Source: Rheinheimera pacifica (GTDB lineage Bacteria > Pseudomonadota > Gammaproteobacteria > Enterobacterales > Alteromonadaceae). Taken from it: a DNA stretch of 64,000 bases. Location of the stretch: the NCBI RefSeq assembly GCF_024809855.1, contig NZ_JANUEM010000006.1, forward strand, positions 124,001 to 188,000, written 5' to 3'. This document shows positions 27,951-37,555 of the stretch, piece by piece. Both the position numbers and the translations under genes were made by a program. How positions within the stretch are numbered: the first letter of the stretch is position 1; the number at the start of each line of letters is the position of its first letter. The notes under the pieces were generated by a model. That model was not told the origin of the DNA, made no database searches, and saw only the letters and a program-made list of their open reading frames with translations.

Positions 27951-28352
27951 ATGAAAACGTCACAGCAATTAATAGCTGAAGCCAAAGCGGGTATTAACGA
28001 AGTCAGCATTGCTGATCTTAGCAATGCGCTTAAAGCCGATAACGAAACCATACTGATAGATGTGCGCGAACCGGCCGAATTCGCGCAACAGCATATCAGC
28101 GGCGCAATAAATTATCCGCGCGGCGTGCTGGAAATGAACATCCATAACCACCCTAAAGTAGCCGCCACTGGTTGCGAACCCCAAAATGCACTGCAACAGC
28201 TGGCACAATATCCGCTGTATTTGATCTGCCGCTCCGGTGGCCGTTCTGCGCTGGCGGCAGAAGCACTGCAGCGAATGGGCTTTAGCCAAATTTATTCTGT
28301 TGCCGGAGGTATGCAAGCCTGGCTTGATGCCGGCCTGGCAGTTAAGCAATAA
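27951..28352 (+). CDS. Single-domain rhodanese (sulfurtransferase)
   Basis: A 133-residue cytoplasmic rhodanese. The hallmark ILIDVREPAEFAQQHISGA and the active-site loop CRSGGRSALAAEAL (catalytic Cys near residue 94) are present. A family enzyme moves sulfane sulfur between glutathione persulfide, thiosulfate and thiols. It is 22 bases from tauE and 12 from the YeeE half gene, so it belongs to the same operon and probably works with the divergent dioxygenase. Confidence 0.92.
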   Translation: MKTSQQLIAEAKAGINEVSIADLSNALKADNETILIDVREPAEFAQQHISGAINYPRGVLEMNIHNHPKVAATGCEPQNALQQLAQYPLYLICRSGGRSALAAEALQRMGFSQIYSVAGGMQAWLDAGLAVKQ

Positions 28353-28364
28353 CAGGAGAGCCTG

Positions 28365-28769
28365 ATGGAAAACTTCACCCCGGTTGAGGCATTAATTGGC
28401 GGTGCCCTGATAGGCCTTGGCGCGCTGATCTTATTTGTATTTTACGGCCGTATCGCCGGTATTTCAGGTATTGCCGGTTCAGCTTTATTTAGCCGCGACG
28501 GCCGCAGCTGGCGGCTGGCATTTTTGGCGGGTATTGCTGCCGGCCCAATATTAGTGGCTGCAATATTAACAGATTTTAGCTACGGCACACCCCAGCTTAG
28601 CTGGCAGGTTATTGTTGCTGGCTTATTAGTAGGTATTGGCACCGGCTGGGGCAGCGGCTGCACCTCTGGCCATGGTATTTGTGGCATCAGCCGTTTATCG
28701 CCACGTTCAGTTACAGCTACCGTGCTGTTTATGTTAAGCGGCATGCTGGTTGCCACGCTGTTGCATTAA
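28365..28769 (+). CDS. YeeE/YedE-family half transporter, first subunit
   Basis: A 134-residue membrane protein with four predicted helices and the signature GTGWGSGCTSGHGICGISRLSPRS, whose cysteine aligns with the thiosulfate-conducting cysteines of YeeE (TsuA). Full-length YeeE proteins are about twice as long; here the two halves are separate genes, which is usual in this operon type. Uptake or movement of a sulfur anion is inferred from family and neighbours. Confidence 0.9.
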   Translation: MENFTPVEALIGGALIGLGALILFVFYGRIAGISGIAGSALFSRDGRSWRLAFLAGIAAGPILVAAILTDFSYGTPQLSWQVIVAGLLVGIGTGWGSGCTSGHGICGISRLSPRSVTATVLFMLSGMLVATLLH

Positions 28770-28779
28770 GGAAACTATC

Positions 28780-29187
28780 ATGCCCGTTATTATCGCTTTT
28801 ATTGCCGGGTTGCTGATGTCAGCCGGTATTGCTTATTCACAGATGATAGATCCAAACAAAGTACTGGGCTTTTTAACGCTGAATGCCAACTGGGACCCAA
28901 GTTTAATATTGGTAATGGCCGCAGCACTGGTGGTGTACAGCAGCGGTTACTGGCTGTTTATCCGCCAAGGCAAACCCGTGTTTGCTGAAAGCTTTAACTT
29001 GCCCGGTAAAAAAGCGCTGGACAAACCGTTGCTTATTGGTGCTTTATTGTTTGGTGCAGGCTGGGGTTTAGCAGGTTATTGCCCGGGCCCGGCATTAGCA
29101 GCTGTCAGCTCTGGCAGCCATGGCACTCTGGCTTTTATTGCCGCTATGGTTGCAGGCTGGTTTATCAGCCGCAAACTGGCTATATAA
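28780..29187 (+). CDS. YeeE/YedE (DUF6691)-family half transporter, second subunit
   Basis: A 135-residue membrane protein starting at the ATG at 28780 after AAGGA; a TTG at 28750 inside the previous gene is a weaker alternative. Four hydrophobic segments and the Cys motif FGAGWGLAGYCPGPALAAV mark it as the partner half of the preceding gene. It is the last gene of the tauE-rhodanese-yeeE operon, and I see no clear terminator in the 108 bases that follow. Confidence 0.9.
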   Translation: MPVIIAFIAGLLMSAGIAYSQMIDPNKVLGFLTLNANWDPSLILVMAAALVVYSSGYWLFIRQGKPVFAESFNLPGKKALDKPLLIGALLFGAGWGLAGYCPGPALAAVSSGSHGTLAFIAAMVAGWFISRKLAI

Positions 29188-29295
29188 CAGGAGTTTGCGC
29201 CAGATCAACAGCAAAAGCACAGCAATAGTCGCAGCTGGTAAAAGGCTATGTTATGCTAATTTCTATTAATATATTCTGGCAGGACTTGCGACCTT

Positions 29296-30513
29296 ATGGC
29301 TGGTTTTACCTCTGTTTACCTGTTTATTGAACGCACTTTCTTTGGCACATTAAGCCGTAAAATTGTTGGTAATATCAGCTTTTTAGCGCTGTTCTTCCTG
29401 CTGGCACTGTACCTGGCATACCCGGCTTCCGGTGCTGACAGCCGCTGGTGGCTACTGCTGGTGCTTGGCGTAACAGCCTTTGGATTTACTATCGGCTATA
29501 TGCATTACCTGATTGTACGGCCGGTTAAAGCGCTGGTATCGGCACTGCACGATACCAACCGTAAAGGCACCGACCTTAACCACCGCCTGCCCGCTTTTAC
29601 TTATGATGAATTTCGTACCCTGTCGGAAGAATATAACCAGTTTGTCAGCCAGTTGGGGGTATTGCTGGGTGACATTCACCAGCAGGCCGGTGAAACCCAT
29701 TTAGTTAACGAGCAAGTATCCGGGGCAGTAAAAAGCACCCGCAGCCATCTGCAGGATACCGAAAAACGTAGCGGCCAGATTCGCCGTGAAAGTGATGAAG
29801 TACTGCAATATCTGTCCGATATTGTGCAACATGGCGATCAGGTAGGCCAGGTATCTGGTGTGGCCGTAGATAAAGCCAAAGTAGCCAGTAACCAGATGCA
29901 GCAGCTTACCGGCCAGCTATCAGGTATTGTTAAACTACTTAACAGCTTTGGCAGTACTATTAATGGTTTGCATAAAAACTCAGAAAATGTGCGGCAAATT
30001 TTGGTAATGGTAGAAAATTTTTCCGATCAAACCAACCTGCTGGCGCTTAATGCTGCAATTGAAGCTGCCCGTGCCGGTGATGCCGGCCGTGGTTTTGCCG
30101 TGGTAGCTGATGAAGTGCGTACGCTGGCCGCTAAAGTAAATGATGCCACCAAGCAAATTTCCGGCTTTTTAAATGAAATGGAACAGCTGGTTGGAGAAAC
30201 CCGCACTGAATCACAAAGCCTTAACCAGCAGGCACAACAAGCGCAGCAGCAAATTGACAGTACCAGTGCTGAATTCAGCCAGTTACAACAAGAACTGCAA
30301 CACGCGAAAAGCGGTATTCAAAACATTAATAGTACCGTACTGGAACTGGAGCAACGCTACCAGCAAACCCACCAGCATTTATCGGCTATTGAACAGGTAA
30401 CCAGTGATGCCTATAACCAGATGGCCTCTATTGATCAGGCAGCTAAAGATCTGTTATCCGGCACCGCCCGTACTCAGCAGCAACTTGGGCGTTTTGCCCG
30501 CAACCAGCAGTAA
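29296..30513 (+). CDS. Methyl-accepting chemotaxis-like protein without a ligand domain
   Basis: A 405-residue protein with two N-terminal membrane helices (about residues 24-46 and 52-73) separated by only a few residues, so there is no periplasmic sensor domain. A HAMP-like segment (about 74-128) and the cytoplasmic signalling coiled coil follow. The conserved hairpin tip reads [20 protein letters not shown] (about 248-267), then [15 protein letters not shown]. Such receptors sense membrane or cytoplasmic states, or relay for other proteins. It stands alone, far from visible che genes. There is no CheR-tethering pentapeptide at its C terminus (RFARNQQ). Confidence 0.9.
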   Translation: MAGFTSVYLFIERTFFGTLSRKIVGNISFLALFFLLALYLAYPASGADSRWWLLLVLGVTAFGFTIGYMHYLIVRPVKALVSALHDTNRKGTDLNHRLPAFTYDEFRTLSEEYNQFVSQLGVLLGDIHQQAGETHLVNEQVSGAVKSTRSHLQDTEKRSGQIRRESDEVLQYLSDIVQHGDQVGQVSGVAVDKAKVASNQMQQLTGQLSGIVKLLNSFGSTINGLHKNSENVRQILVMVENFSDQTNLLALNAAIEAARAGDAGRGFAVVADEVRTLAAKVNDATKQISGFLNEMEQLVGETRTESQSLNQQAQQAQQQIDSTSAEFSQLQQELQHAKSGIQNINSTVLELEQRYQQTHQHLSAIEQVTSDAYNQMASIDQAAKDLLSGTARTQQQLGRFARNQQ

Positions 30514-30542
30514 AAACGTTAAGCTGGCTATATTTGCTTACA

Positions 30543-30590
30543 GTTACATAGTTGCTGGTAGTTATAGCTGCCAGTATATTGCCCTGTAAC
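30543..30590. promoter_or_regulatory. Dyad symmetry upstream of the RND operon
   Basis: In the 119-bp gap before the RND operon GTTACA (30543-30548) pairs with TGTAAC (30585-30590), enclosing an imperfect CTGG...CCAG dyad (30555-30574). It could be an operator for an efflux regulator. No regulator gene is adjacent, so this is tentative. Confidence 0.25.
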
Positions 30591-30632
30591 GTTATACTGC
30601 TCTGAGTTTATTGCTGCTGCCAAGGATTTTTC

Positions 30633-31709
30633 ATGTTTAAAAAGCTTTCTTTCTCCCCTGTTGTTATTGCTGTGACCTTAAGCCTGGCGCTTATTTTCTG
30701 GCTGCTTAGCGGCGACAATTACAGCACTAAAACAGATGCACCTGCTGAACAGCAAATTCCAGCTATTGAGTTGGCACAGGTAGAAGCACGCTGGTCAGAT
30801 GCACAACCCTATCAGGCAAAACAAATTGCCCAGGGGCAGGTATTACCCTGGCGCGCAGTAAGCATTAAGTCGCAACGGGCTGGCACAGTTGACGCGTTGC
30901 TAAAGCAACAAGGCGACACAGTTAAACAAGGTGACAAACTGCTGCGCCTGTCAGACGAAGGCCGTACCGCCTTACTGGCACAGGCACAGGCAAACCTGAA
31001 GCTGCGCAAAAGTGAGCTGGAAAGCGCCCGCACACTGGGAAAATCAAAGTTTTTGTCAGCAACTGAGCTAACAAGGCTGGAAAGCGAAATGGCTAAAGCG
31101 GAAGCCGAGTTGCAAACCGCCCGGCTTGCAGTGACACAAACAGAACCGGTAGCGCCGTTTAATGGTGTGGTAGATCGCCGCCATATTGAAGTAGGCGATT
31201 TAGTTCAAACCGGCACCGAGCTGATGCAACTGGTGCAAATTGACCAGCTTAAAGTAACAGCGCAAATTCCGCAGCAACATATTTCGGCACTGAAGCCTGG
31301 CCAGAAGGTTACCTTACGTTTACTTGAAGGCCGTGAGCTAAACGGCGAGCTTAGCTTTATTAGCTACGCTGCCGATACAGCCACCCGCAGTTTTTATATT
31401 GAAGTAACGGTAGCCAACCCCGACCTGCTGCGTATCGCCGGTGGCAGCGCTACAGTTGAAATACAACTTGAGCCTGTGCAGGCACACCGGATCTCCCCTG
31501 CACTGCTGAGCCTGGATACCAGCGGCCATCTTGGAGTGTCAGTGGTAGACGAACAGCAACAGGTGGTGTTTTACCCGGTAGCAATATTAAGTGCCGATAA
31601 CGACGGCGCCTGGGTGAGTGGTTTGCCACAGCGGGCACAAATTATTACCCAGGGCGCCGGCTTTGTGCGTGCTGGCGATAAAGTTGTGGTTGCCGGAGCC
31701 AAGCCATGA
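30633..31709 (+). CDS. RND efflux periplasmic adaptor subunit
   Basis: A 358-residue membrane-fusion protein anchored by an N-terminal hydrophobic helix (about residues 8-26). It has the biotinyl-lipoyl-like halves (SIKSQRAGTVDALLKQQGDT and VAPFNGVVDRRHIEVGDLVQTG), a short alpha hairpin rich in Ala, Lys and Glu (about 110-165), and beta-barrel and membrane-proximal domains. It overlaps the permease gene by 4 bases (ATGA), so the pair is co-translated. No outer-membrane factor is encoded here, so the pump presumably uses a TolC encoded elsewhere. Confidence 0.93.
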   Translation: MFKKLSFSPVVIAVTLSLALIFWLLSGDNYSTKTDAPAEQQIPAIELAQVEARWSDAQPYQAKQIAQGQVLPWRAVSIKSQRAGTVDALLKQQGDTVKQGDKLLRLSDEGRTALLAQAQANLKLRKSELESARTLGKSKFLSATELTRLESEMAKAEAELQTARLAVTQTEPVAPFNGVVDRRHIEVGDLVQTGTELMQLVQIDQLKVTAQIPQQHISALKPGQKVTLRLLEGRELNGELSFISYAADTATRSFYIEVTVANPDLLRIAGGSATVEIQLEPVQAHRISPALLSLDTSGHLGVSVVDEQQQVVFYPVAILSADNDGAWVSGLPQRAQIITQGAGFVRAGDKVVVAGAKP

Positions 31710-34700
31710 ACAGCATTATTCAGGCGGCTATTCAGCGCAGCCGCGCCAGCTTAATGTTGCTGCTGTTTCTGTTTATTGCCGGTATTACTGCTTATCAGTC
31801 TATTCCCAAAGAAGCCAACCCGGATATTGCTATCCCGATGATGTACGTGTCAATGTCGCTTGACGGCATCAGCCCGGAAGATGGTGAACGCCTGCTGGTA
31901 CGGCCAATGGAGCATGAACTGCGCTCATTGGAAGGCATTAAAAAAATGACTTCCACCTCCAGTGAAGGCCATGCCTCAGTGATGCTGGAATTTGACGCCG
32001 GTTTTAATGCTGATAAAGCACTGGCCGATGTGCGGGTTAAAGTAGATGCTGCCCGGGCTAAACTGCCAAGCGAAGCAGACGAACCTACAGTAAATGAAAT
32101 TAACGTTGGCTTGTTTCCGGTATTGTCAGTAGGTTTATCCGGCCCGGTATCAGAAAACCAGCTGGTATTTATTGCCCGCCAGTTACAGGAAAATATTGAA
32201 GCTATTCCAGAGGTGCTGGAAGTTGATATCGGCGGCGACCGCGAAGATTTACTGGAAATAGTGGTAGATCCACAGGTACTCGAAGGCTACGGCCTGGATT
32301 ATCAGCAGCTGTTTACCCTGGTTTCAAACAATAACCGCCTGGTGGCTGCCGGTAGCCTGGACACCGGTGCCGGCCGGATGGCGATGAAAGTACCGGGCGT
32401 TATTGAAAACTTAGACGATGTATTGTCAATGCCGATTAAAGTGGACGGCGATACCGTAATCACTTTCGGCGATGTGGCAACCATTAGCCGCAGCTTTAAA
32501 GATCCGCTCGGTTTTGCCCGTATTAATGGCCAGCCGGCAGTAGTACTGGAAGTTAAAAAACGTAGCGGCGCCAATATCATTTCTACCATAGAGCAAACCA
32601 AGCTACTGATTGAACAAGCCAGTGCAGCCTTTCCTGAAGGCATGCAGATTAACTATATAATGGATCAGTCGACCGAAGTAAAAAACATGCTGTCAGATTT
32701 GCTGAACAACGTGTTAGCCGCAGTGGTGCTGGTGCTGATCCTGATTGTCGCCACTATGGGTGTACGCTCGGCAGTATTGGTGGGTATTACCATTCCGGGC
32801 GCGTTTTTTGCCGGTATTCTGCTGATTTACGCGCTGGGCTATACCATGAACATTATCGTACTGTTCGCGCTGATTTTAGTAGCCGGTATGTTAGTAGATG
32901 GCGCTATTGTCGTTAGTGAACTGGCCGATCGTAACCTGGCTGAAGGGCAAAAACCGAAACAAGCCTGGGCCAATGCTGCCGGGCGTATGGCCTGGCCTAT
33001 TATTGCCTCCACCGCTACTACAGTAGTGGTATTTATGCCGCTGCTATTCTGGCCTGGTGTGGTAGGCCAGTTTATGAAGTACCTGCCTGCTACTGTTATT
33101 TTGTGTTTGCTGGCATCGCTATTTATGGCACTGATTTTCTTACCGGTAATGGGTGGGCTGAGTAAGGCTCAACCGCCGGTACACAACGTAGAACAAAGCC
33201 GGGCAGGTAAAGCCTATCGCGGCTTGCTGGCACGCTTGTTACGCCGCCCGGGCCTGACCTTTGCCGGTATGCTTGGTGCTATGGTGCTGATCTTTTTTGC
33301 TTACGGCAAATATAATCACGGCCTGGAGTTTTTCCCGTCGGTAGAACCTGAATCAGCCCAGGTTTGGGTACGCGCCCGTGGAGATATGTCTATTTATGAA
33401 AAAGATATTTTGCTGCAAAAAGTAGAGCAGCGCCTGCTGGGGTTATCAGAAGTAAAAGCACTTTATGCCCGCTCGCTGGCAGCCAGCAGCGGTGAGCTGG
33501 CCCCCGACGTGGTAGGTACCCTGCAGTTTCAGTTTATTGACTGGTACGAGCGGCGCCGGGCGGCAGATATACTTAATGAAATGCGTGAGCTTACCAAAGA
33601 TATTCCCGGTATTATTCTGGAGTTTCGTCAACAGCAGGAAGGCCCGGCCGCAGGTAAACCCATAGAGCTACAGATAAGCGCAATGGAAGCTGAAGCGACT
33701 GAACAGGCGGTAACACAAATTATCAGCCAGATGCAGCAAATGGGTGGTTTTGTTGATATTGAAGATGATAGAAGCTTACCTGGCATAGAGTGGCGTATAG
33801 AAGTAGATCGCGCCGCCGCTGCCCGTTTTGGTGCCGATGTACTGACAGTTGGTAATGCCGTGCAAATGATTAGTAATGGCTTACTACTGGCAAAGTTTCG
33901 TCCGGAATATGCCAGCGACGAAGTTGATATCCGGGTACGCTTTCCGGAAAACTGGCGTTCTTTAGATCAGCTTGGCCGGTTAACTATTCAAACACAACGT
34001 GGTCAGGTACCACTGAGTAATTTTATTAAACTGGTACCGGCACCTAAAACCAGTATTATCAAGCGCATTGACGGCAACCGGGCTGTAACAATAAAAAGTG
34101 ATTTAGCACCGGGCAATCAGGTAAGCGAGCGCTTACAGGCACTGCTAAAAAGCGATATTAAGCTGCCCGACAACGTACATATTAAAACGGCCGGTGAAAG
34201 TGCCGATCAGCAAGAAGCCATGACCTTTTTAATGGGCGCTTTTGCTACTGCCATCTTTTTGATGCTAATGATTTTGCTGGTGCAATTTAACAGCTGGTAC
34301 CAAAGCCTGCTGATTTTATCCGCCATTATCTTTTCTACCGCCGGTGTACTGCTGGGCTTGCTGGTTAACGGCCAAAGCTTTGGTATTGTTATGGTGGGAA
34401 TGGGTATTATTGGCCTGGCAGGTATAGTGGTAAATAATAATATCGTACTCATTGATACCTACAATCAGCTGCGTGACAGCGGTTTATCGGCATTAGAAGC
34501 TGCACTGGAAACAGGCTGCCTGCGTTTACGCCCGGTGTTGCTGACATCCATTACGACAGTGCTGGGGCTAATGCCAATGGTACTGGCGGTTAATGTTAAC
34601 ATGCTGGAACCCAGCCTGGGGTTTGGCGCGCCATCTACCCAGTGGTGGACGCAATTATCCAGTGCCATTGCCGGCGGTTTAACCTTTGCCACCGTGCTAA

Positions 34701-34825
34701 CCTTGTTTTTAACCCCTTGTATGCTGGTGTTGGGTGAAAAAATACAGCCACGCCAAACCAGGCAACAAGCAGAGCCTATCAGCAGCAGTGATGATATTGC
34801 GCTATTACTGAAAAAACGTGCCTGA
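31706..34825 (+). CDS. RND-family inner-membrane efflux permease (HAE1 type)
   Basis: A 1039-residue permease with the RND layout: helix 1, a large periplasmic porter domain, helices 2-7, a second porter domain, and helices 8-12. Conserved blocks include EANPDIAIPMMYVSMSLDG and RLRPVLLTSITTVLGLMPM. In helix 4 the AcrB proton-relay pair Asp-Asp is Asp398-Gly399 (VDGAIVVSE). In helix 10 the relay Lys is replaced by Asn910 (VVNNNIVLID), as in other HAE1 subgroups with VNN. The substrate is unknown. It is co-translated with the adaptor gene. Confidence 0.93.
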   Translation: MNSIIQAAIQRSRASLMLLLFLFIAGITAYQSIPKEANPDIAIPMMYVSMSLDGISPEDGERLLVRPMEHELRSLEGIKKMTSTSSEGHASVMLEFDAGFNADKALADVRVKVDAARAKLPSEADEPTVNEINVGLFPVLSVGLSGPVSENQLVFIARQLQENIEAIPEVLEVDIGGDREDLLEIVVDPQVLEGYGLDYQQLFTLVSNNNRLVAAGSLDTGAGRMAMKVPGVIENLDDVLSMPIKVDGDTVITFGDVATISRSFKDPLGFARINGQPAVVLEVKKRSGANIISTIEQTKLLIEQASAAFPEGMQINYIMDQSTEVKNMLSDLLNNVLAAVVLVLILIVATMGVRSAVLVGITIPGAFFAGILLIYALGYTMNIIVLFALILVAGMLVDGAIVVSELADRNLAEGQKPKQAWANAAGRMAWPIIASTATTVVVFMPLLFWPGVVGQFMKYLPATVILCLLASLFMALIFLPVMGGLSKAQPPVHNVEQSRAGKAYRGLLARLLRRPGLTFAGMLGAMVLIFFAYGKYNHGLEFFPSVEPESAQVWVRARGDMSIYEKDILLQKVEQRLLGLSEVKALYARSLAASSGELAPDVVGTLQFQFIDWYERRRAADILNEMRELTKDIPGIILEFRQQQEGPAAGKPIELQISAMEAEATEQAVTQIISQMQQMGGFVDIEDDRSLPGIEWRIEVDRAAAARFGADVLTVGNAVQMISNGLLLAKFRPEYASDEVDIRVRFPENWRSLDQLGRLTIQTQRGQVPLSNFIKLVPAPKTSIIKRIDGNRAVTIKSDLAPGNQVSERLQALLKSDIKLPDNVHIKTAGESADQQEAMTFLMGAFATAIFLMLMILLVQFNSWYQSLLILSAIIFSTAGVLLGLLVNGQSFGIVMVGMGIIGLAGIVVNNNIVLIDTYNQLRDSGLSALEAALETGCLRLRPVLLTSITTVLGLMPMVLAVNVNMLEPSLGFGAPSTQWWTQLSSAIAGGLTFATVLTLFLTPCMLVLGEKIQPRQTRQQAEPISSSDDIALLLKKRA

Positions 34826-34840
34826 CACCCGCTATGCAGC

Positions 34841-34868
34841 CGCAGCTATCAATTTAATGCTGCGGCGC
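34841..34868. terminator. Hairpin in the convergent gap after the RND operon
   Basis: GCCGCAGC and GCTGCGGC form a perfect 8-bp stem with a 12-base loop, spanning the end of the PAS-EAL gene. It has no T run, so terminator function for either strand is only likely. Confidence 0.4.
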
Positions 34869-37337
34869 GCACTGTTGTGCCGCACGAAGCTGTTGCTCAA
34901 TATCACTAAAGCTGGCAGGCCTGGCATAAAGGTAGCCCTGGCCAAACTCGCAACCCAGCTCTGCCAGTAAATCCTGCTGCTTTACTGTTTCAATACCCTC
35001 TGCTATTACAGCAACATCGATTGCCTGTGCCATCGCCAGCATTGCTTTAACCAGACTCAGGTTATTGCCATTTTCCAGTGCTTGCACAAAGGTTTTATCA
35101 ATTTTAATAAAATCGATAGGTAAAGAGGTAAGATACGACAATGAAGAATAGCCGGTACCGAAATCATCAATTGCCACTTTAATACCCGCGCCGCGAAACG
35201 CTGTCAGGTTTTCCAGAGTAGCCGGTGAATTATCCATTGCTACACCTTCGGTAATTTCAAGTTGCAGGCACTCAGCCGGTAGCTCCATCAGCTGTAGCTT
35301 ATTAAGCACATGCTGGTTTAACGCCGGATCAGAAAAGTGCTTGGCCGTAATATTTACCGCCACCGGCTTAAGTGGTAAGCCAGCTTGCCGCCATAACTTT
35401 ATTTGCTGTAACACCCTTTTAATTACCCAGCAATCAAGCTTTTTACCCAGGTTTACTGCCTCTGCCACGGCTACAAAAATGTCCGGCGCGACAAAACCCA
35501 GCTCAGCATCGTGCCAGCGCACTAACGCCTCGTAACCCACCAGCTCTTTGCTTATCATATGGTACTTGGGTTGCAGTACTACGCTAAGTAAATCCTGTTC
35601 CAGTGCTAAACGTAAGCCTTGCTCTATTTCCAGTTGCCGGGTCAGCGCGTTATGAATATCTTCATGGTATAAACGTAACGGTAACGCCTGCTGTTTAGCA
35701 GCAAACATTGCCGATTCAGCCTGACGGATCAGCACGTTTAAATCAGTCTCGTCATCCGGATAAGTACTGATCCCAACGCATACCGAAGGGGAAATTTTCT
35801 GGTTTGCCAGCCAGTATGGCTCTGCACATTGTTCAACCAGATACTGGGCAAAAGACAATAAGCTGCTGCTGTCTGTAACCGGAAGCAACAAGATATAATC
35901 GTCGGCACCAGGGCGGCAGGCAAAAGCGCCTTCAGGCAGCATATTTTGTAGCCGGTGCGCTGCCTCTATTAGCATCAGATCGCCAAAATCATGGCCGTAT
36001 TTCTCATTGATAAGCCGAAAACGGTGACAGTCAATAAACAGTACCGCATAAGCCTGCGTTGTATCAGGCCGCCGGTTGAATTGCTCCAGCAAGCCATCCC
36101 GATTTAATAAGCCGGTTAACGCATCAAAATTGGTCAGAAACTTCGCATGGTTTTTCGCTTTTATCTGCTCGGTAATATCAATACCTACGCCCTGAATTTC
36201 GTCAACCGAATCAGCTTTACTGGCTAAAGTACTAAATGTCCAGTCAACCCAATGTATGCCGTTATCCGCATCTAGCATCCGTACCAGTAATGATATTGTT
36301 TGCGGCTCACCGGCATGGCGCATTTGTTCCAGTAATGATTCAACATTGCAGCGCTCGTCAGCATGAATAAACTCAAAGATAGAGATCCCCAGCATTTGAA
36401 AAACCGGCTGGTTAAGCTGACGCCCAAAGGCATTATTAACAAAGGTAAGCCGCGAATTTTTGCTTAAACGGCAGATAAACTCTTTTTGATTCTCGACTAT
36501 GTCGCGATAGCGCTGCTCTGCAGACGTCAGCCGCTGCAATACAGCTTTGAATTCAGATAAATCATGGCATACGCCAACAAACAGCCGACCATACTCAGTA
36601 TGCGACTCGCCCACAGATAAATGCATAGGAAAGACTGAACCATCTTTACGCTGCGCCTGTACATCACGGCCAATGCCAATAATTTTGGCCTTACCGCCGC
36701 CTTTATAGTTCTGCAGATAGCTATCATGCTGGCTGCTGTGCGCTGATGTCATCAGCATACTGACATTGCGGCCAATCACTTCATGTTTCTTATAGCCAAA
36801 TAACAGCTCGGCACCACGGTTAAAGCTTTGCACTATGCCCCATTCATCAATAGAAATAATGCCATCTACCGCAGCTTCAAGCAGAGCATCCTGCATAGAG
36901 CGTAAACTCAGGTGCGCTTTAACACTGGCCTCATACGCCGTTAAATCATGGCAAATACCAACAAAGTAATGTTTAGCGCCGGCTTTGGCTTCGCCAACAG
37001 AAAGATGCATAGGAAACACGCTATTGTCTTTACGTTTACCCTTTACATTGCGGCCAGAACCAATGATTTTGGCCTTCATACCCCGCGTAACGTAATTTGC
37101 CAGATAGCTGTCATGCTCACTATGAAATGGTTCTGGCATTAACATACGGACATTCTGGCCAACACATTCGGCAGAAGTATAACCAAACAGTTTTTCTGCC
37201 GAGGGCGAGAAAAAACAAATTAAGCCTTTCTGATCAATAACAATAATGGCATCAACGGCACAATGCACTATGGCATCCTGCAGCTGACTAAGCTGAAAAG
37301 TATCCATACCCGGCGTAACCTTGTTGTTAAAATCCAA
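34854..37337 (-). CDS. PAS-PAS-PAS-GGDEF-EAL cyclic di-GMP phosphodiesterase with two FixL-like PAS domains
   Basis: An 827-residue cytoplasmic sensor without membrane helices. PAS1 (about residues 17-132) and PAS2 (about 147-262) are close relatives of FixL's haem PAS, each with the EHDSYL/QHDSYL histidine (His75, His204) and the IIGxGR arginine (Arg96, Arg224). PAS3 spans about 275-392. The GGDEF domain is degenerate, with PGADDY in place of GGDEF. The EAL domain keeps E603-A-L plus the conserved NIT, LEITEG, DDFGTGYSSL and AEGIET motifs, so hydrolysis of cyclic di-GMP is expected. Oxygen sensing is inference; FixL-like PAS domains without haem also exist. Confidence 0.9.
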   Translation of the reverse strand: MDFNNKVTPGMDTFQLSQLQDAIVHCAVDAIIVIDQKGLICFFSPSAEKLFGYTSAECVGQNVRMLMPEPFHSEHDSYLANYVTRGMKAKIIGSGRNVKGKRKDNSVFPMHLSVGEAKAGAKHYFVGICHDLTAYEASVKAHLSLRSMQDALLEAAVDGIISIDEWGIVQSFNRGAELLFGYKKHEVIGRNVSMLMTSAHSSQHDSYLQNYKGGGKAKIIGIGRDVQAQRKDGSVFPMHLSVGESHTEYGRLFVGVCHDLSEFKAVLQRLTSAEQRYRDIVENQKEFICRLSKNSRLTFVNNAFGRQLNQPVFQMLGISIFEFIHADERCNVESLLEQMRHAGEPQTISLLVRMLDADNGIHWVDWTFSTLASKADSVDEIQGVGIDITEQIKAKNHAKFLTNFDALTGLLNRDGLLEQFNRRPDTTQAYAVLFIDCHRFRLINEKYGHDFGDLMLIEAAHRLQNMLPEGAFACRPGADDYILLLPVTDSSSLLSFAQYLVEQCAEPYWLANQKISPSVCVGISTYPDDETDLNVLIRQAESAMFAAKQQALPLRLYHEDIHNALTRQLEIEQGLRLALEQDLLSVVLQPKYHMISKELVGYEALVRWHDAELGFVAPDIFVAVAEAVNLGKKLDCWVIKRVLQQIKLWRQAGLPLKPVAVNITAKHFSDPALNQHVLNKLQLMELPAECLQLEITEGVAMDNSPATLENLTAFRGAGIKVAIDDFGTGYSSLSYLTSLPIDFIKIDKTFVQALENGNNLSLVKAMLAMAQAIDVAVIAEGIETVKQQDLLAELGCEFGQGYLYARPASFSDIEQQLRAAQQCAPQH

Positions 37338-37520
37338 TCAAACAAACTACTAATCTAAATTGTGATTTGTTGACAAGTATTACAACTTTAGAAGTGAAGT
37401 GAGCGTTTTTCCACTATAGAAAATAATAAGATTGCAGCAGTAGGATAAGACAAGGTTAATACCGGCAATATTTACCGGCAGATGTAGCAACAACAGCAAA
37501 GCACCATTAAATAAGCGTAA

Positions 37521-37544
37521 CGGATTGCCCGAACGGGCAATCCG
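37521..37544 (-). terminator. Perfect hairpin after the TonB receptor gene
   Basis: CGGATTGCCCG and CGGGCAATCCG (11 bp, 2-base loop) lie 12 bases past the TonB receptor stop. The minus-strand tail (TTACGCTTATTT) is moderately U-rich. It is probably the receptor's terminator. The rest of the 218-bp gap up to 37338 holds the AT-rich upstream region of the PAS-EAL gene. Confidence 0.6.
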
Positions 37545-37555
37545 TATACTGTTTT

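Noticed and set aside
28365-29187. The two YeeE halves as one gene broken by a frameshift
   Set aside because: Each half has its own start, ribosome-binding site and full family signature; separate halves are usual in this operon type.
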